From NCBI GenBank assembly GCA_021030905.1, contig JAGFMI010000007.1, positions 868,001 to 932,000 on the forward strand: 64,000 nucleotides of DNA, in the 5' to 3' direction. Origin of the DNA: Pyrenula massariospora (taxonomy: Eukaryota; Ascomycota; Eurotiomycetes; Pyrenulales; Pyrenulaceae). The position numbers were made by a program, and so were the translations under genes. Of the stretch, positions 44,327-56,800 are shown piece after piece (within the stretch, counting starts at the first letter, position 1; every line of letters starts with the position of its first letter). The notes beneath the pieces are model-generated. The model was not told the DNA's origin. It saw only the letters and a list, made by a program, of their open reading frames with translations, and did not search any database.

Positions 44327-45192
44327 TTACCAAGGAATCGGAGTCCCGTCGTAGTTGACAAAGGTTCCAGAAACTGTAGCACGACTAGCGCTATCGAGCT
44401 AACATCAAGTAAGTGAGCGAGTATCGTTTATCTGAGGTTACAGAGCGTACCAACGAAGTTAGATTGCCGACACACTCTTGCACCGAGATGCCTTCAATAG
44501 GCACACCAAGCTTTACAGCGGCATCGGTGCGATTCTCAGTAGCCACGGATCCTGGATGGACGGCAAAAGCGATTAGATCTTGGTGCTCGAAATGCAGCCT
44601 TCGTATGAAGAAATTGGCGAGTGTTTTAGAAGCAGCGTAAGACCTAAGCGGAAAATGTGGATATCTTTCCATACCGTTGATTGTCGCCGCCTCCGCGGAA
44701 TTGAGGAGGAATATAGGCTTTGGTGACTTCTCGAGCAGAGGCCAGGTAGCCTGGAAGAGCCGCAGGACGCTAAAGGCGTTAATGTCTATGTGTTCCTGCA
44801 AATCGTTCAATTTCATGTGTAAGGTCGTCTGATGTGCCTGTGGATCGAAAATCCCCGCATTCGCGATGACCACATCAAGCTTCTTGACATCGTGTTTGGT
44901 AGTCAAGGCTTGAACGGCATCAAATGCATCCGTCTCTGAGTGCCCGTCTATTTTGACGAGAATGAGGTTGCTGCCGGAGCCTCGAGGGAGCGTGAACAGG
45001 CTCGTTGCCTTGGCCGAATGCGGGGCTCGCACTGATGCAATGACAGTGGTCTGGGACCGCTCGAGGTACTGCTGCACTAGGCCCCTTCCGATGCCTTGTC
45101 CATGACGATCAGCTCTATCATCCACGACGGAATAGGTAGTCGGTGGGTGGCGAACCTTTGTTGGCACCCGTAACGAGTACTGTCGTCGCCAT
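44327..45192 (-). CDS. Short-chain dehydrogenase (cluster ketoreductase)
   Basis: Exons are 45192-45156, 45094-44451 and 44398-44327, with introns of 61 and 52 bases and all joins in frame (250 residues). The first exon supplies the start of the NADPH motif: MATTVLVTGANK joins GIGRGL. NAG is at 91-93 in VIANAGIF, Ser145 in LLNSAEA, and Tyr165/Lys169 in SYAASK. The last exon gives the usual ending SGTFVNYDGTPIPW. In 2-pyridone clusters an SDR of this type reduces a ketone of the ring-expanded intermediate before pericyclic chemistry; that role is an inference from the neighbours. It shares an upstream region with the plus-strand flavoprotein gene. Confidence 0.92.
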
Positions 45193-45820
45193 ATGCGTTG
45201 ATGATTTGGCTATGCCCTATCGTGTCAAGGAATACGTCACGCACTGGGATGGCCTGTGGGAAATGAACATGTTGGGCGACTAGCTCTGGGTCTGTCAGTT
45301 AAGGTGCAGCCGTTGGGCTCAAAATTCCCGTCGACCACAAATCCTGAGGCAGAGCCTCTGACCGGTGGCAGCTCGCAAGGTTTCTGTGCCTCCCGCGCGA
45401 GTCTCCGCCAATTTCCCGCCGAATCTCCGCCGTAACTCCCCGCCCTATCTCCCCGCCTGCTCCCCACTCCCCACTCCTGCTGATTTTCGCAGAGCTGTCT
45501 GCTAGACTGTATGGTCGGACGGAGCTAAGGCGGCCTGTCGCCACCAGCATTATTGTCAAGCGTCAAGGATCTTTTAGTCAACTATGTTACGAAGTTGGTA
45601 AGCTGTCCTCACGAGCTTGGCATCGGCCTTTCCACCGACAAGAAGACCGAACACAAGGGCTACCCTCGGTCTCGGCCCTTACTGATGGCGAGCGACTCGA
45701 GTGTTGGCTTCTGTTGACCATCTTCCGGACGCTCGAGTGCTCTGTAGTGGGATACGTTCATTCTGCTATTCTGCTCGAGGGATAGGATCAGATTAGATTG
45801 ATAAGATTAGATAACAAGCC
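45193..45820. promoter_or_regulatory. Divergent promoter between SDR and flavoprotein genes
   Basis: About 630 bases separate two oppositely directed starts, so control is likely shared. Frames on the minus strand here (45237-45559) show no motif. No binding site is certain. Confidence 0.5.
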
Positions 45821-47170
45821 ATGCCGTCGGACCAACTAAGGCTGATTGGCAAAGCCTTTGCCTTCATCATACCATATGCCGGCAGACTTCTCCTTCAACG
45901 AGTACAGGCCCTTTATCATCATTGGACTTACAAAGCTACGCCTACGCCCCAGAATGTTGTCGTTCTCGGTGGCTCTTTTGGCGGCATTGAGCTAGCAAAG
46001 CGCCTAGTCGAGACTCTGCCTACTGGCTTTCGGGTTGTGCTTGTGGAGAAGAATTCGCACTTTAACTATAGCTTCAACTTTCCGCGTTTCTCTGTGATTG
46101 AGGGCTACGAGCATACCGCATTTATTCCTTACGATGGTCTCGCTAGGGGGGCTCCATCAGGTATCTTTACTCACCTGCAGGACACTGTAGTCAACCTCAC
46201 CGATACTCATGTACTATTTGCCTCTGGCTCTAAGGTCGAGTATCGCTATCTCGCCATCGCGGCTGGCTCTTCCCAGCCGCTACCCGCCCAAGTCACCGCC
46301 ACCGAGCGTGATGAGGCGTGCTTGGAGTTGTGCTCGGTGCAACAAAGCATCAAGGACTCGCAGACTATCGCGATTGTCGGGGGTGGTGCAGTTGGTATAG
46401 AGCTAGCCACAGACATCAAAGAGTTCCATCCAACAAAAGATGTTACACTGGTTCATTCGCGCGGACAGCTTCTGAACCAATTCGGCCGACGTCTCCAAGA
46501 TTATGTCTTGACAGTGCTTCAGGAACTCAAGGTCCGTGTGTTGCTCAACGAACGGCCACAGCTGCCAGCGGGAGAAGCGCTGCATAGGGAAAAGACGGTG
46601 ACTTTTTCCAACGGCCGTACAGAGTCATTCGATCTTCTTGTGAGTTTCCAATCGCCCAACCAGTTAAATTGTGGCTAAAGTGGCCTACCTTAGATTGCTT
46701 GCACCGGCCAACGGCCCAATTCCTCCATTCTGGCCTCCTTTCTACCCAGCGCGATTTCCGAGAAAACATCGCGTATCCTTGTGAAGCCAACCCTCCAGAT
46801 TTCCGATACAGACAACTCTCGAATATTTGCCTTTGGTGACGTGGCCGAGCATGGCGGACCCAGGATGGCACGCGCCGTCTTCTTCCAAGCCCAAGTCGTG
46901 GCCGACAATATCCTTGCCATGGTTCGCAACCGCGTCCCTTCTAAAGTCTACTTGCCGAAACTGGACTTTGAAGGCGCCATCAAACTCTCGTTGGGCAAGA
47001 CGAACCACGTTACTTATTGCATGGATAACCAGGGGTCCGATCTCATGGTCGTTGGACACAACGGGAAGATTGACCTCGACATTGCTAGAGCATGGAGGCG
47101 GTATGGCGCCGATTTCAAAGCCACGCGCACCTCCGCTGACTCTGGGGACGTGCCTCTTCGCAAGAAATGA
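45821..47170 (+). CDS. AIF/NDH-2-like FAD-dependent oxidoreductase (cluster)
   Basis: Exons are 45821-46639 and 46694-47170; the intron GTGAGT...CTTAG joins ESFDLL to IACTGQRPN, giving 431 residues. The N-terminus has a hydrophobic stretch (FAFIIPYAGRLLL). The FAD-binding Rossmann motif is VVLGGSFGGIELA, the NAD(P)H motif is VGGGAVGIELA, and the second FAD contact is FAFGDVAEHGG. The layout matches fungal AMID/FSP1-like pyridine-nucleotide disulfide oxidoreductases without the redox-active CxxC. It would oxidise NAD(P)H with a quinone or a cluster intermediate as acceptor. Its place between the SDR and the synthase suggests a pathway role. It converges with the PKS-NRPS gene. Confidence 0.9.
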
Positions 47171-47850
47171 TTGTTAGTGTCCATGGCTATGTCCAAATTA
47201 GATGGATGCTCTTGCAGTCCATCAGGCACGCCATCATGAAAATATGCGAACACGATTTGGTTTAGAATAAAATTCAGACCATATGTGTTAGGCAGGCACA
47301 TACCTGTATCAGGCAGGCACGGTGGATACACCTACAACTACTACACTTCTTCTTTGACTCTAGATAGCTTAACAATCAATCAATCATCTAATAATCATTA
47401 TAGAATCAATGATAATATAGCAATTGCTGCTCTAATAGCCCCACCGCCCATACAGCATCGTCTGTGACCCTAATAATATGGCAGCCGAGGGAGCGCTTGT
47501 CTAAAGGAATCATGTAGCTAGCTATACTCTATATTTAGACACGCCTAATTTGAAGCGAGTCAACATTGCCTTAAAGTAGTATTGTGCATGGTAGATGTCT
47601 CCGACTGTTAAATTTATTTTCTGACGCATTTTGGAGTATTTACGTTGAGTTGCGACCTGTAGTTAGAGATGCGCTTCCGAAGAAATCGCAAATTATTCCC
47701 TAGAAATATTCTTCATCGAATAAGCGTCATTCTTTGGAACCGAATAGATTATTCTCGTTTAACACCGCCAGGTTCCTCTGCAAATGAGTGAGCTGATATA
47801 AGGAGAGTCCATGTGCAATGAAATTCAGTTTAACGTAGTAGCAAAGGAAA
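47171..47850. terminator. Convergent 3' region of flavoprotein and PKS-NRPS genes
   Basis: An AT-rich space (for example 47360-47430) where both transcripts should end. No gene is seen and no precise poly(A) site can be fixed. Confidence 0.4.
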
Positions 47851-50800
47851 TTATGCCTCGAGCCTCTCCCCTATGTACGGGAAAGAAATGACCTCATCTC
47901 TCTGTATCAACGCCTCCAAATACGTACTGATGAGCGGGTCCAGACCTTTCTTCTTCGCGCCCGCGATCCACTCCGCAATCTCCACCTCCTGGAATTCCTC
48001 ACCATGTATCTCCTCCATCCGTTGCGCAAACCGACCGACCGGAATCTTGACCCCGCTCGAATGATGGACCACCGTCATCGACTTCACGGAAGGACAAACC
48101 TCTGCGATCCACGCCGCCGCGTCGTCCCTCTTCACCGCCCCCCCAGACCCGTGCAGAGCCTGTCCCACAATCTGGCGCGCCACCTCGCCCACATCGCGGA
48201 AGTCGAAGTATCCGGCAAAGTTCTGGAAGCGCGGCGCCGCACGCTGGAGCAGGGTGAACCGGAGCAACGAGTTCAGAGCGTCTTCACGCGGCGCGCTTTC
48301 CCCGGTGACGGCGCAATGTCGGCGTATGCACACCTCCAGTCCCGTTTCGCGCGCCACGTTCTCGAGGAACCGTTCGCCCGCCCACTTCGATGCCGTGTAT
48401 CCTTCAGACCCGTCGAGGGGCGGAAAATGCTGGCTGACGGGTATTGGGGGGAGAGACTGTTGCCCGGAAAGGAGCACGACTCGATTGGAGGAGCGGAAAT
48501 GGATCGGCACGCGCCGTGGAAGAGCCAGGTCAGTTAAGAATCGTAGAGACTGTAGATTCGGCGTGCGAAGAGAAGAGTAGTTGTTGAGGCAGTGCCCAAC
48601 ACTGCCAGCGTGAATAATCAGGTCTACTTGTGCCTGGAGCGTTGCGATATCTTCACGAGATAGTCCTAACGTGGAGGCGTGGAGCGTGCCAGGATAGCGC
48701 ACGATTTTGTTCGATCTGGGAACTTTTTTGGTAGCGTTGACCGGAAAGGCAACACAGTGGATCTTCCTGACGCTGCTATCATCAATGAGCGTCTGCAGAA
48801 GCTCCGCGCCGAGGAAGGTATCGGACCCGGTCAGTAAAATCTCCCGTCTAGAATTCTTGATTGGAGAGTCTTCGGTCGTGGGAAAGGACGAGGGGGATCC
48901 AGAATAATGCGTCTCCTTAACCCAGTCAATGCTCTCCATTGGGTCCTGTTGTTCTTTTCTCCCGCTAAGTAAAGCAGCCATTCGGCCTAGAGTGCTAGCT
49001 TTGTATAGATCGTTTATGGGTACTTGAACGCCTAGCGTCTCTTTGATCGCGCCCTGCAGCTGCATTAAGAGAAGAGAACTCCCACCAAGCAGAAAAAAAT
49101 CGGAATCGCGTTTGATAGCGACTTTTGATGTCGTAGCCTGGGAAAGTACTTCCTCCCAGATGAGAAAGAGCTCCCCTTCCTCGATTGACAGCATCTCCCC
49201 GCTTCCATCGTCCTCGTACGGCAAGGTCGGCAAAGCTATGCTGCCAAGGGCTCCTCGATCCACCTTTCCATTAGGCGTAAGTGGAAGGCGATCGAGGGGA
49301 GCTATAACTGCAGGGCGCATGTAAGCAGGGAGAGGTAGACTTTGAGACAAGCTCCATAGCGCTGCGCGATTTATGGACTCCTCTTTCCCTGTGTGAGGTA
49401 CGACGTGAGCTATTAGAGCCTGCGGCTCTCCGCGGACGATAACGGCGGCCTCCGCTATGAGTTCTGGAGCTGCTTGCTTGATGGTGCTTGCAATATCCTC
49501 TAGGTCAATCCTCAGTCCACGGAGCTTGATCATTGTGTCACCCTCTTGGCGGCCTATAAACACGAGAGAGCCGTCAGCGCACAAGTATCCTCTATCTCCA
49601 GTCTTAAACATCTTCGTCCACCCCCTAACAACATCTTCCTTTGACGCAAACGGGTTGTGCACGAACTTAGACTTGGTTAGCTGGGGAAGGTTCAGATAGC
49701 CGAGTCCAACACCGGCTCCTCCGATACAGATTTCCCCTGGGTAGCCCACGGGAAGGGGTTGACAAGCTTCGTCGACAATGTAAATAGAGTAGTTAGGGAG
49801 CACCTTGCCCACCGAGGCAAGATCAGGCATATTAATGAGCTGGGACGAGTTGATCGGAAGCCGCTCGAATGAGGCGGCTAGCGAGGTTTCGGTGGGACCG
49901 TAGCAGTTCGTCAAGTTCAAATGCCGGTTGTTCAGGGCTGAAAAGCTTTGGACCAGCTGTTGGGTTATTACCTCGCCACCCATGCAAGCGTGTTTCCAGC
50001 TCGAACACCGTCTCAATGATTCCTCTCCATATCTTAACAGCATGGAGTACTCCGAAGGGGTCGCTATCATGAAGGTGACTTTATGCTCCATCATGAGCCT
50101 GGAGAGCTCAACTGGGTCTCCTCTTGATCTTTGCGGAACAATCACTAATGTACCCCCGTTTGCGAGTGCGCAAAATATCTGTGTTAGAGACATGTCGAAT
50201 CCAAAGGAGCTCTGTTGTAAGACCATCTCTTGTCCAAGTGACAACTTCTCAGTCTTCAGAGCCAAATGATTCACGAAACCGAATTGACTGAGCAATATTC
50301 CTTTGGGAGTACCAGTTGACCCGCTAGTGTAGAAGAGGAAAGCTGGTTCCTTTGACCGTGCTATACGAGGAGACAAAGTTCGGACTGTAGCGGTGGTCGA
50401 GAGATCAGACACATTGACTACCGAAGTACTAGAATCTAATAAATGGCACGCATCTTCTTGGGTATCTTGGTGACACAGCAGCAACGCAGGCTTGCAATCA
50501 GCCAGAATTGCAGCCTGTCGGGACCTGGGGACATTGACGTCAAGCGGTACATAGATGTGACCTTGTCGTAGAATTGCTAACATCGACACTACAAGATCTG
50601 TAGAGGGTTGGCATAGGGTAGCCACCGGCGATCCGGGAGGACATTTCTTCTCTTGAATAGCTGCAACCACCTTTTCAATCTTATTACTTAGCTGAGCATA
50701 CGTCAGCTCGCCGTTTTCATCAATTATGGCGTTGCTGTTTTCGTGATAAGCTATCATAGCATCCACTCTCTCTGACAATGAGTCCGGCCAATCCCATGTC

Positions 50801-53800
50801 TTTCTGCGCCCAGTGCCTAGCAAGAGTCCTTCTTGTGCTTTAGCCTTGTCGAATAGCGCATATTCGGATACCTTTAATGAAAAGTTTGACGACAAACCTT
50901 CAAGAAGGTTGACGTAAGCGTCCATTAGCAAATTTCCCGCATCCCGACTATAGATATAGCTTTGGCACGTGATCTGAAGGGAACAGGACCCGGCTGGTGT
51001 TTCGAATATTCCGAACCCTATTTCGTAAGAATTTTCGGCATCCTTAAGTGACTCTAGGTGCATCTGGCATTCTCCAAATGACAATTCTGCCATTGCTCCG
51101 ACGCGATAGTTGAACGCAATCTGGAAGAGTGGACTGTACGAAGCATCACGAGGAACTCTGAGATTCTCTAGGATGACATCAAACGGAACCTTTGAATTCT
51201 TCAGACCGTCAAGGACTTCCTTTGAAGTACGCTGGACGAGGTCAGAAAACTTTTCATTCTGCTTAAATTTGAACCGCAGTGGTAGCAGATTCAGGAAGAA
51301 GCCCATGGTATTTGCTAAACTTTCGTCGGAACGGTTGGCATCGGTGACACCGATGCAGATGTCTTCCATCTTGAGGAGCTTAGAAAGCAGGACTTGGATG
51401 GTGGCGAGATGGAAGTGGGATGGCGTTACTCGAAGCGCTCTACTGGCGTTCTTGATTTCTGCCACTAATTTAGCACCTGCTTCCCTGTTGACAGTGTGGC
51501 TGTTGTATCGCCTTAATTGCCTTCGACTCGTGGCAGACGCAATAGGGAGAAACGGAATCACTTCGGGTAGCTGAGCATATTTACTCTTCCAAAATCCTAT
51601 CTGATCATCAAATTCCCCTCGTTCAACGGCTCGCCTTTCCTCGACCGAGGCGTCGATATACTGCTTTCTAGCTGGGCTCAAAGGTTTCATCTCATAGGCT
51701 CGCTTCAAGTCTTGGAGAAAAATGTACCAACCGACGCCATCCATAATAATATGGTGGTATCCAAAGATAATGGTGTGGAATTCCTCTCCCCTCGATATCA
51801 GCGTAGCAGAGAATGTATCGCCGTAGTCCAAATCCCACTCGCGATTCTGCAGAGAGGAGAATTCTTGATCAACGTCTTTCTGTTCAGAAGTTTCGATGTA
51901 CTTGAGGGAAGACGGCGCTGACCATAAGATCCCTTGGCTCGGCTTGCCACTATCTGGGTCTGAATAGTAGCACGTTCGCAGGGTCATATGATGAGACATG
52001 ATCTTGGCAAGAGCACTCTGGAATCGTGGCTTATCTAGTCTTCCATTGATCGAATAAGAGATAGCTATATTGAACGCCTTTGGGTCGTCGAGATACTGGG
52101 CCAGGAACCAAAGTCTCGACTGGGCATAGGACATTTCTTCGACCTTAATGATGTCTCTTACACGTGGTGATGCGAACAGCCCTGAGCCTGCATCGTTCAT
52201 AGACGCTGGTGTTAAGGGAGAGACGGACGTGCTGGTAGTACGAGCGTCATCCGAGTGCGTGCTGAAGGGCGTACCGCTGCCAGTAAGCTGAGACATGCTC
52301 GAGGTATATTTGGCGATGTCGGACTCTGAATGTGAATCATTTCCTGGCGAACTGGAATTTCCTTCCCCTTCCCTGGATACTGCAGAAGATTCGGAGTCGT
52401 CTTGGGCTGTTTCTCTGATCGCCTCGAGGGCAGTGGTTGTTGCTTCTTTCTGTATCCCATCAGCTCTCATGGAAAGATACTGAGAGGCAGCATCTAGGCA
52501 GATCTCGTGGACAGTATCTCCACTTAAGAACCTAAGAATCGGGATGTCGACGTCCATTTCTTTCAAGAACCAGGCGCGAACCTCGACCGCAAGAAGCGAG
52601 TCAAAGCCGAGGTCAAGGAGTGGGACATTCAGGTTCACGCTTCCGGGGTCCAGTTGCATCATCGATTCAAGTTTCGACGAAAAAGATTTTTGAAGTATAA
52701 AATGCGCCACCTCGGGGGATTCAGCTTCCTCGAGATTTCTTTTTATGCTCACGACAGTGCCTGACTTCTGTCTTTGGTCTTCCAAATCCCCCTCTGATTT
52801 GACTATCAAGTGAGCGAGCCGAGGATTAGTGTACCAAGGCGGTCTAGACTGTGCATCTGGATGGTCCTTGAAGGGTTCAAGACCCATGCAGATGTCCGCA
52901 TTAACTTGCGACTCTGCAGGACTAGCAAAGATCGCCTCTGCAAACAGGTGGTGGACGTCAGATTCCGAGAGCGGCATGAAGAATAGTTTCCGGAGGTAGT
53001 CTTCAAACTTGCGGCCAGCTCTAACTACATATCCCGCATCCACAACCATACCAATGTGAATGACCGAAGCAGCAAGACCTCTTGCTCGGCGGTTTGCTGT
53101 CAAACTCTCCATGAACAAGTTTGCTGCGTGATAGTTGGCTTGGCCACCATTACCAGAGACTGCAACCACAGACGAAAAGAAAACGAAGAAGTCCAGCGTC
53201 GCTTTGGAGAACAACTCGTCGAGGTACTTGGACCCGTTAACTTTTGGTTTTAGAGTATTATTTAGCATGTCGGCATCCATGTCTAGGAATAATTTGTCTT
53301 GTAAAACCATCGCCGCATTGCAGACTCCTGCAATTGGGGGCATGCTTCTCTTGATCTCGTCGTATGTCAGCATAATTGAATCTCTACTGGTCACATCCAT
53401 CTTGTACACCCTTATAAAGGCACCTTTACGTTCCATCGATTCCAACCAGGTTGGATCGACCTGTCCACGACGACTAGTTATGACGATGTGACGGGCACCA
53501 TTGTTGATCATGAAGCCACAAATGGACTGGCCCAGGTCCCCGGTCATACCAACCATAAAATAGGTTTTGGATGGTGAGAACATGCCATCTGTGGCTAATG
53601 GTTTAACAGCAACTTTGACTGGGGAATGCTGGCGCCAGTCAACCACGGTCGGATATGCGACGGTAGACAAAGAGCTTCCGAAAATGTTCTGTACCGGCAC
53701 AAGCGCCGGTTCGTCCTCAGAAATAGATGCGGCGAGAACATCTGCGTAAGCATGGGCTAATACCTCGCTGAAAGCACAAGCCTGATTTTCCGGCTCAACA

Positions 53801-56800
53801 TACTCGGGCTCGAATCTTCGAAAGACATGGTTGTTGGGCAAGCAAGGGCGGATGTTACGGGACTCGGAGGACGAAAAGTCAATGACGACTTTTATATTGG
53901 CCGGGCAGTCTTGCTTGATGGAATTTTCTAGTGCGTAGGGGTGCACAGCTATCCAGCCCTTGGGCGTTGATGAGGCCACCTTCGACGTCGCAAAATATAC
54001 TTCTCGATCCTTCCAAGGGCTGCACCTCAAGATAGCCTCGGCTAGAGCCTCATGGGGCTCATACACGAGGATCGCACCGCTTCGGGGTATGTTGGAGAGA
54101 AGTCCACGTGCCGTTATTTGACCAGCCAGAGCCTTTAAGGTCGATGCTTCCTTGTCCGATGGTAGATCTACGAGGAGGATATTGCTAGACTTACAAGTGA
54201 TGGAGGACCTGTTTATTTTAGACAGCGCAACAGCCTTGTAAGATGTTTGCGCAACAAATCCGTAACAGATGAAGTACTCCTGATCTTCAAGTGGAAGCGA
54301 CACTGACAGTTGAACATCGAGTAGACTATACTCTGGTTTGATCTGGTTCTGGGAAATTTGGTCAGTTGCTTGTAGCGAGACAACACCTTCGGACGCCATG
54401 AGCTCGACAATGGAGTTTTGCAGGGACGTCTCCTTCAAGACAGCGCGACGCCCAGCATTGTATCGTTCATTGCGGCTTGCGTCTGGTACGACGCGAGGAA
54501 TGAGAAGCCTTCGACCGTCCCAAGCAAGCTCGGGTTCTGTTGTCCACAAGATGTCATTCCCAACATAGTCTGGCAACTTGCTTAATGTCAATCGAAGGAA
54601 AGATTCCACTATAATCGTTGGCAGGGGCTGTGAAGGTTTTCGAATGTCCAAGAACTGTAGATTAATGTCCTTGTTTTCTGTCCACAGCGCGCGTCCAATA
54701 CCCACAAACATGTTGGACTCTGGGTTATCGGAGCTGCACCCTGTTGTGACCCAAAGGATACTGTCAGATGCTGCCAGCAGCAGCTGGATCTTTTCAAGTC
54801 TTTCCGCTGTAACTTGATTTGCAAAAAATGGCTGGTCTAACTCAGTCAGACTAATCACTGACACACGTTCTCCCTTCAAGTCCTCGCTGTTCAGGTGATT
54901 AATGTCAGAGACGGCACTGATCGCCGCCTTCCAAGGAGCAAGCATATTCTTCAGATCTCGTATCACCTTAGCGACGGGCAAAGTTTCTCCACCTATGATC
55001 AATAGTTTTTGCGGGGATGAAATGTGGCTTAAATATAATAAAGGATTTCGTAGAACGTTTGCTTTTTCGTTTACAGCCTGGCTGACGATCGTGCAAAAGG
55101 AACGCTTGGTAGGGTTCGGCATGTCGAAATCGATAGAATCTACGCCAGAAAATCCGTTTGCTTGGAGGATCTCGTCCCACTGTGGAGGCGAAATACCAGG
55201 GCTCCATCGCCGACCCTCATCGCTGACTTGAGGTCCAAACCACCACCCTGTTAAAGTACCCATGATGAAGCCGAGCCTTAGAAGATCCCCTGTGAGCTCC
55301 ATCAATACCAGATAACCACCCGGTTTCAATAGACGTCGAACATGCCGCATGGTCTGCCCCAAGTAGCGTGTGGCATGTAGAACGTTAGCAGCGACAATAA
55401 CATCGTAGGAACCCTCAGCGAATCCTTGTTCGACAACATCCTTTTCAACATCGAGGGTTTTGAAGACCATTTTATGCCGCTTCTCTTCAAATTTCTTGGC
55501 GGCCTTTTCAAAGAAGCCTGAAGAAATGTCAGTGTATGTATAAGAAGAGAACGAGTCTCCGATTGCGTCAAATAGTTTTTTGGTGGTGCCGCCGGTCCCA
55601 GCACCGATCTCGAGAATATTCGCCTGCGGATATCTGTGAGTAATCTGGCGCAAATATCGTGCAATGTACTGATTCAATAGTACAAATCCACTGCCTTCCT
55701 CGTAGAATCGGTTAAGCATGCCATTTTCCATCATAAGTTCCAAGACTTGCTTTTCGCCTCGCACAATCGAGCTTAGGTTTTCACCTAGTGCCTGCATTAG
55801 AACAAGATCTACACTGTCCTTGTGCTTGTCGGAAAGTTTGAAGACGGTCTCTCTCGAATCCCGCATCCATTCAGGTTTTACCGTATGGTGCCGTCCAGCG
55901 CGGATGAGGTCGAGTTGGTGCCGTGCAGCTCGGACGAACAATTGATGGTGCCATTGGAAGTTTTGGACTTCGCGGTTCGATATTTCATCGAATAAAGCTC
56001 GATAGTAGTAGAGCGCGGTCCTTTCCGCGGCGTCGACCATGTCCTCATCCTCAACACCAAGTTGGGGCTCCTCGTTGTCTGTGTTGGTAGAGATGTCGAA
56101 GTCCCATAAGGTTTTGGAAAACCATAGGCGATCGGTGCTGGCTTTGGCTTCGGAGGCTGCAAGAAGCTGTAAACCTTCCACCTGTACACCAACACGTGAT
56201 CCAAATGAAATCTGGAGATCTCCTTCAAGTGATCTCGCCGACGAAGTCGTAACAATAGCATTAATCTGGGCCGAGATTCCTTCCTCAACGGCTTTAGGGC
56301 AATTTCCTAGATCTATGGTTGCTCTTCGAATGCCAACAGGCAGATAAGGCGCCCACATTTGGCCGCTTGATGGAGACGCAAACGCTGCGAAAATGGCATG
56401 GAACCCTACATCTAAGATAGAAGGATGTAGCGAGTAGGAATCTCCAAGCTCCGCTGCTTCCCAGGATGCTGCTGCTGATGCGTATGCTAAAGTACGGTGT
56501 GCAGACTTCATGCCCAGGAAAGGGCCTTGGTAATCGAGGCCAAGCTCCCTGAGTGAGGCGTAGAACCTTTCGATATCTACGGGCTTTAGGGTCGGCGGAA
56601 CTTTAAGTTGCGACAGGGGCTCGTCGCAGGAGCTGCCACCCAAGTGGATGTGGACACGGCCACTGCAAGTTCTTTCCAGCGTCTCGCTCGCATCATCAGA
56701 GACGATATAGCAGACAAACTCGGCGGACACAAAGAGGCCATCTTGAGGCAATGCTGATTCATGAACGCGTCGAAGAGTAGTGATGAGTTCCGAAGAACGA

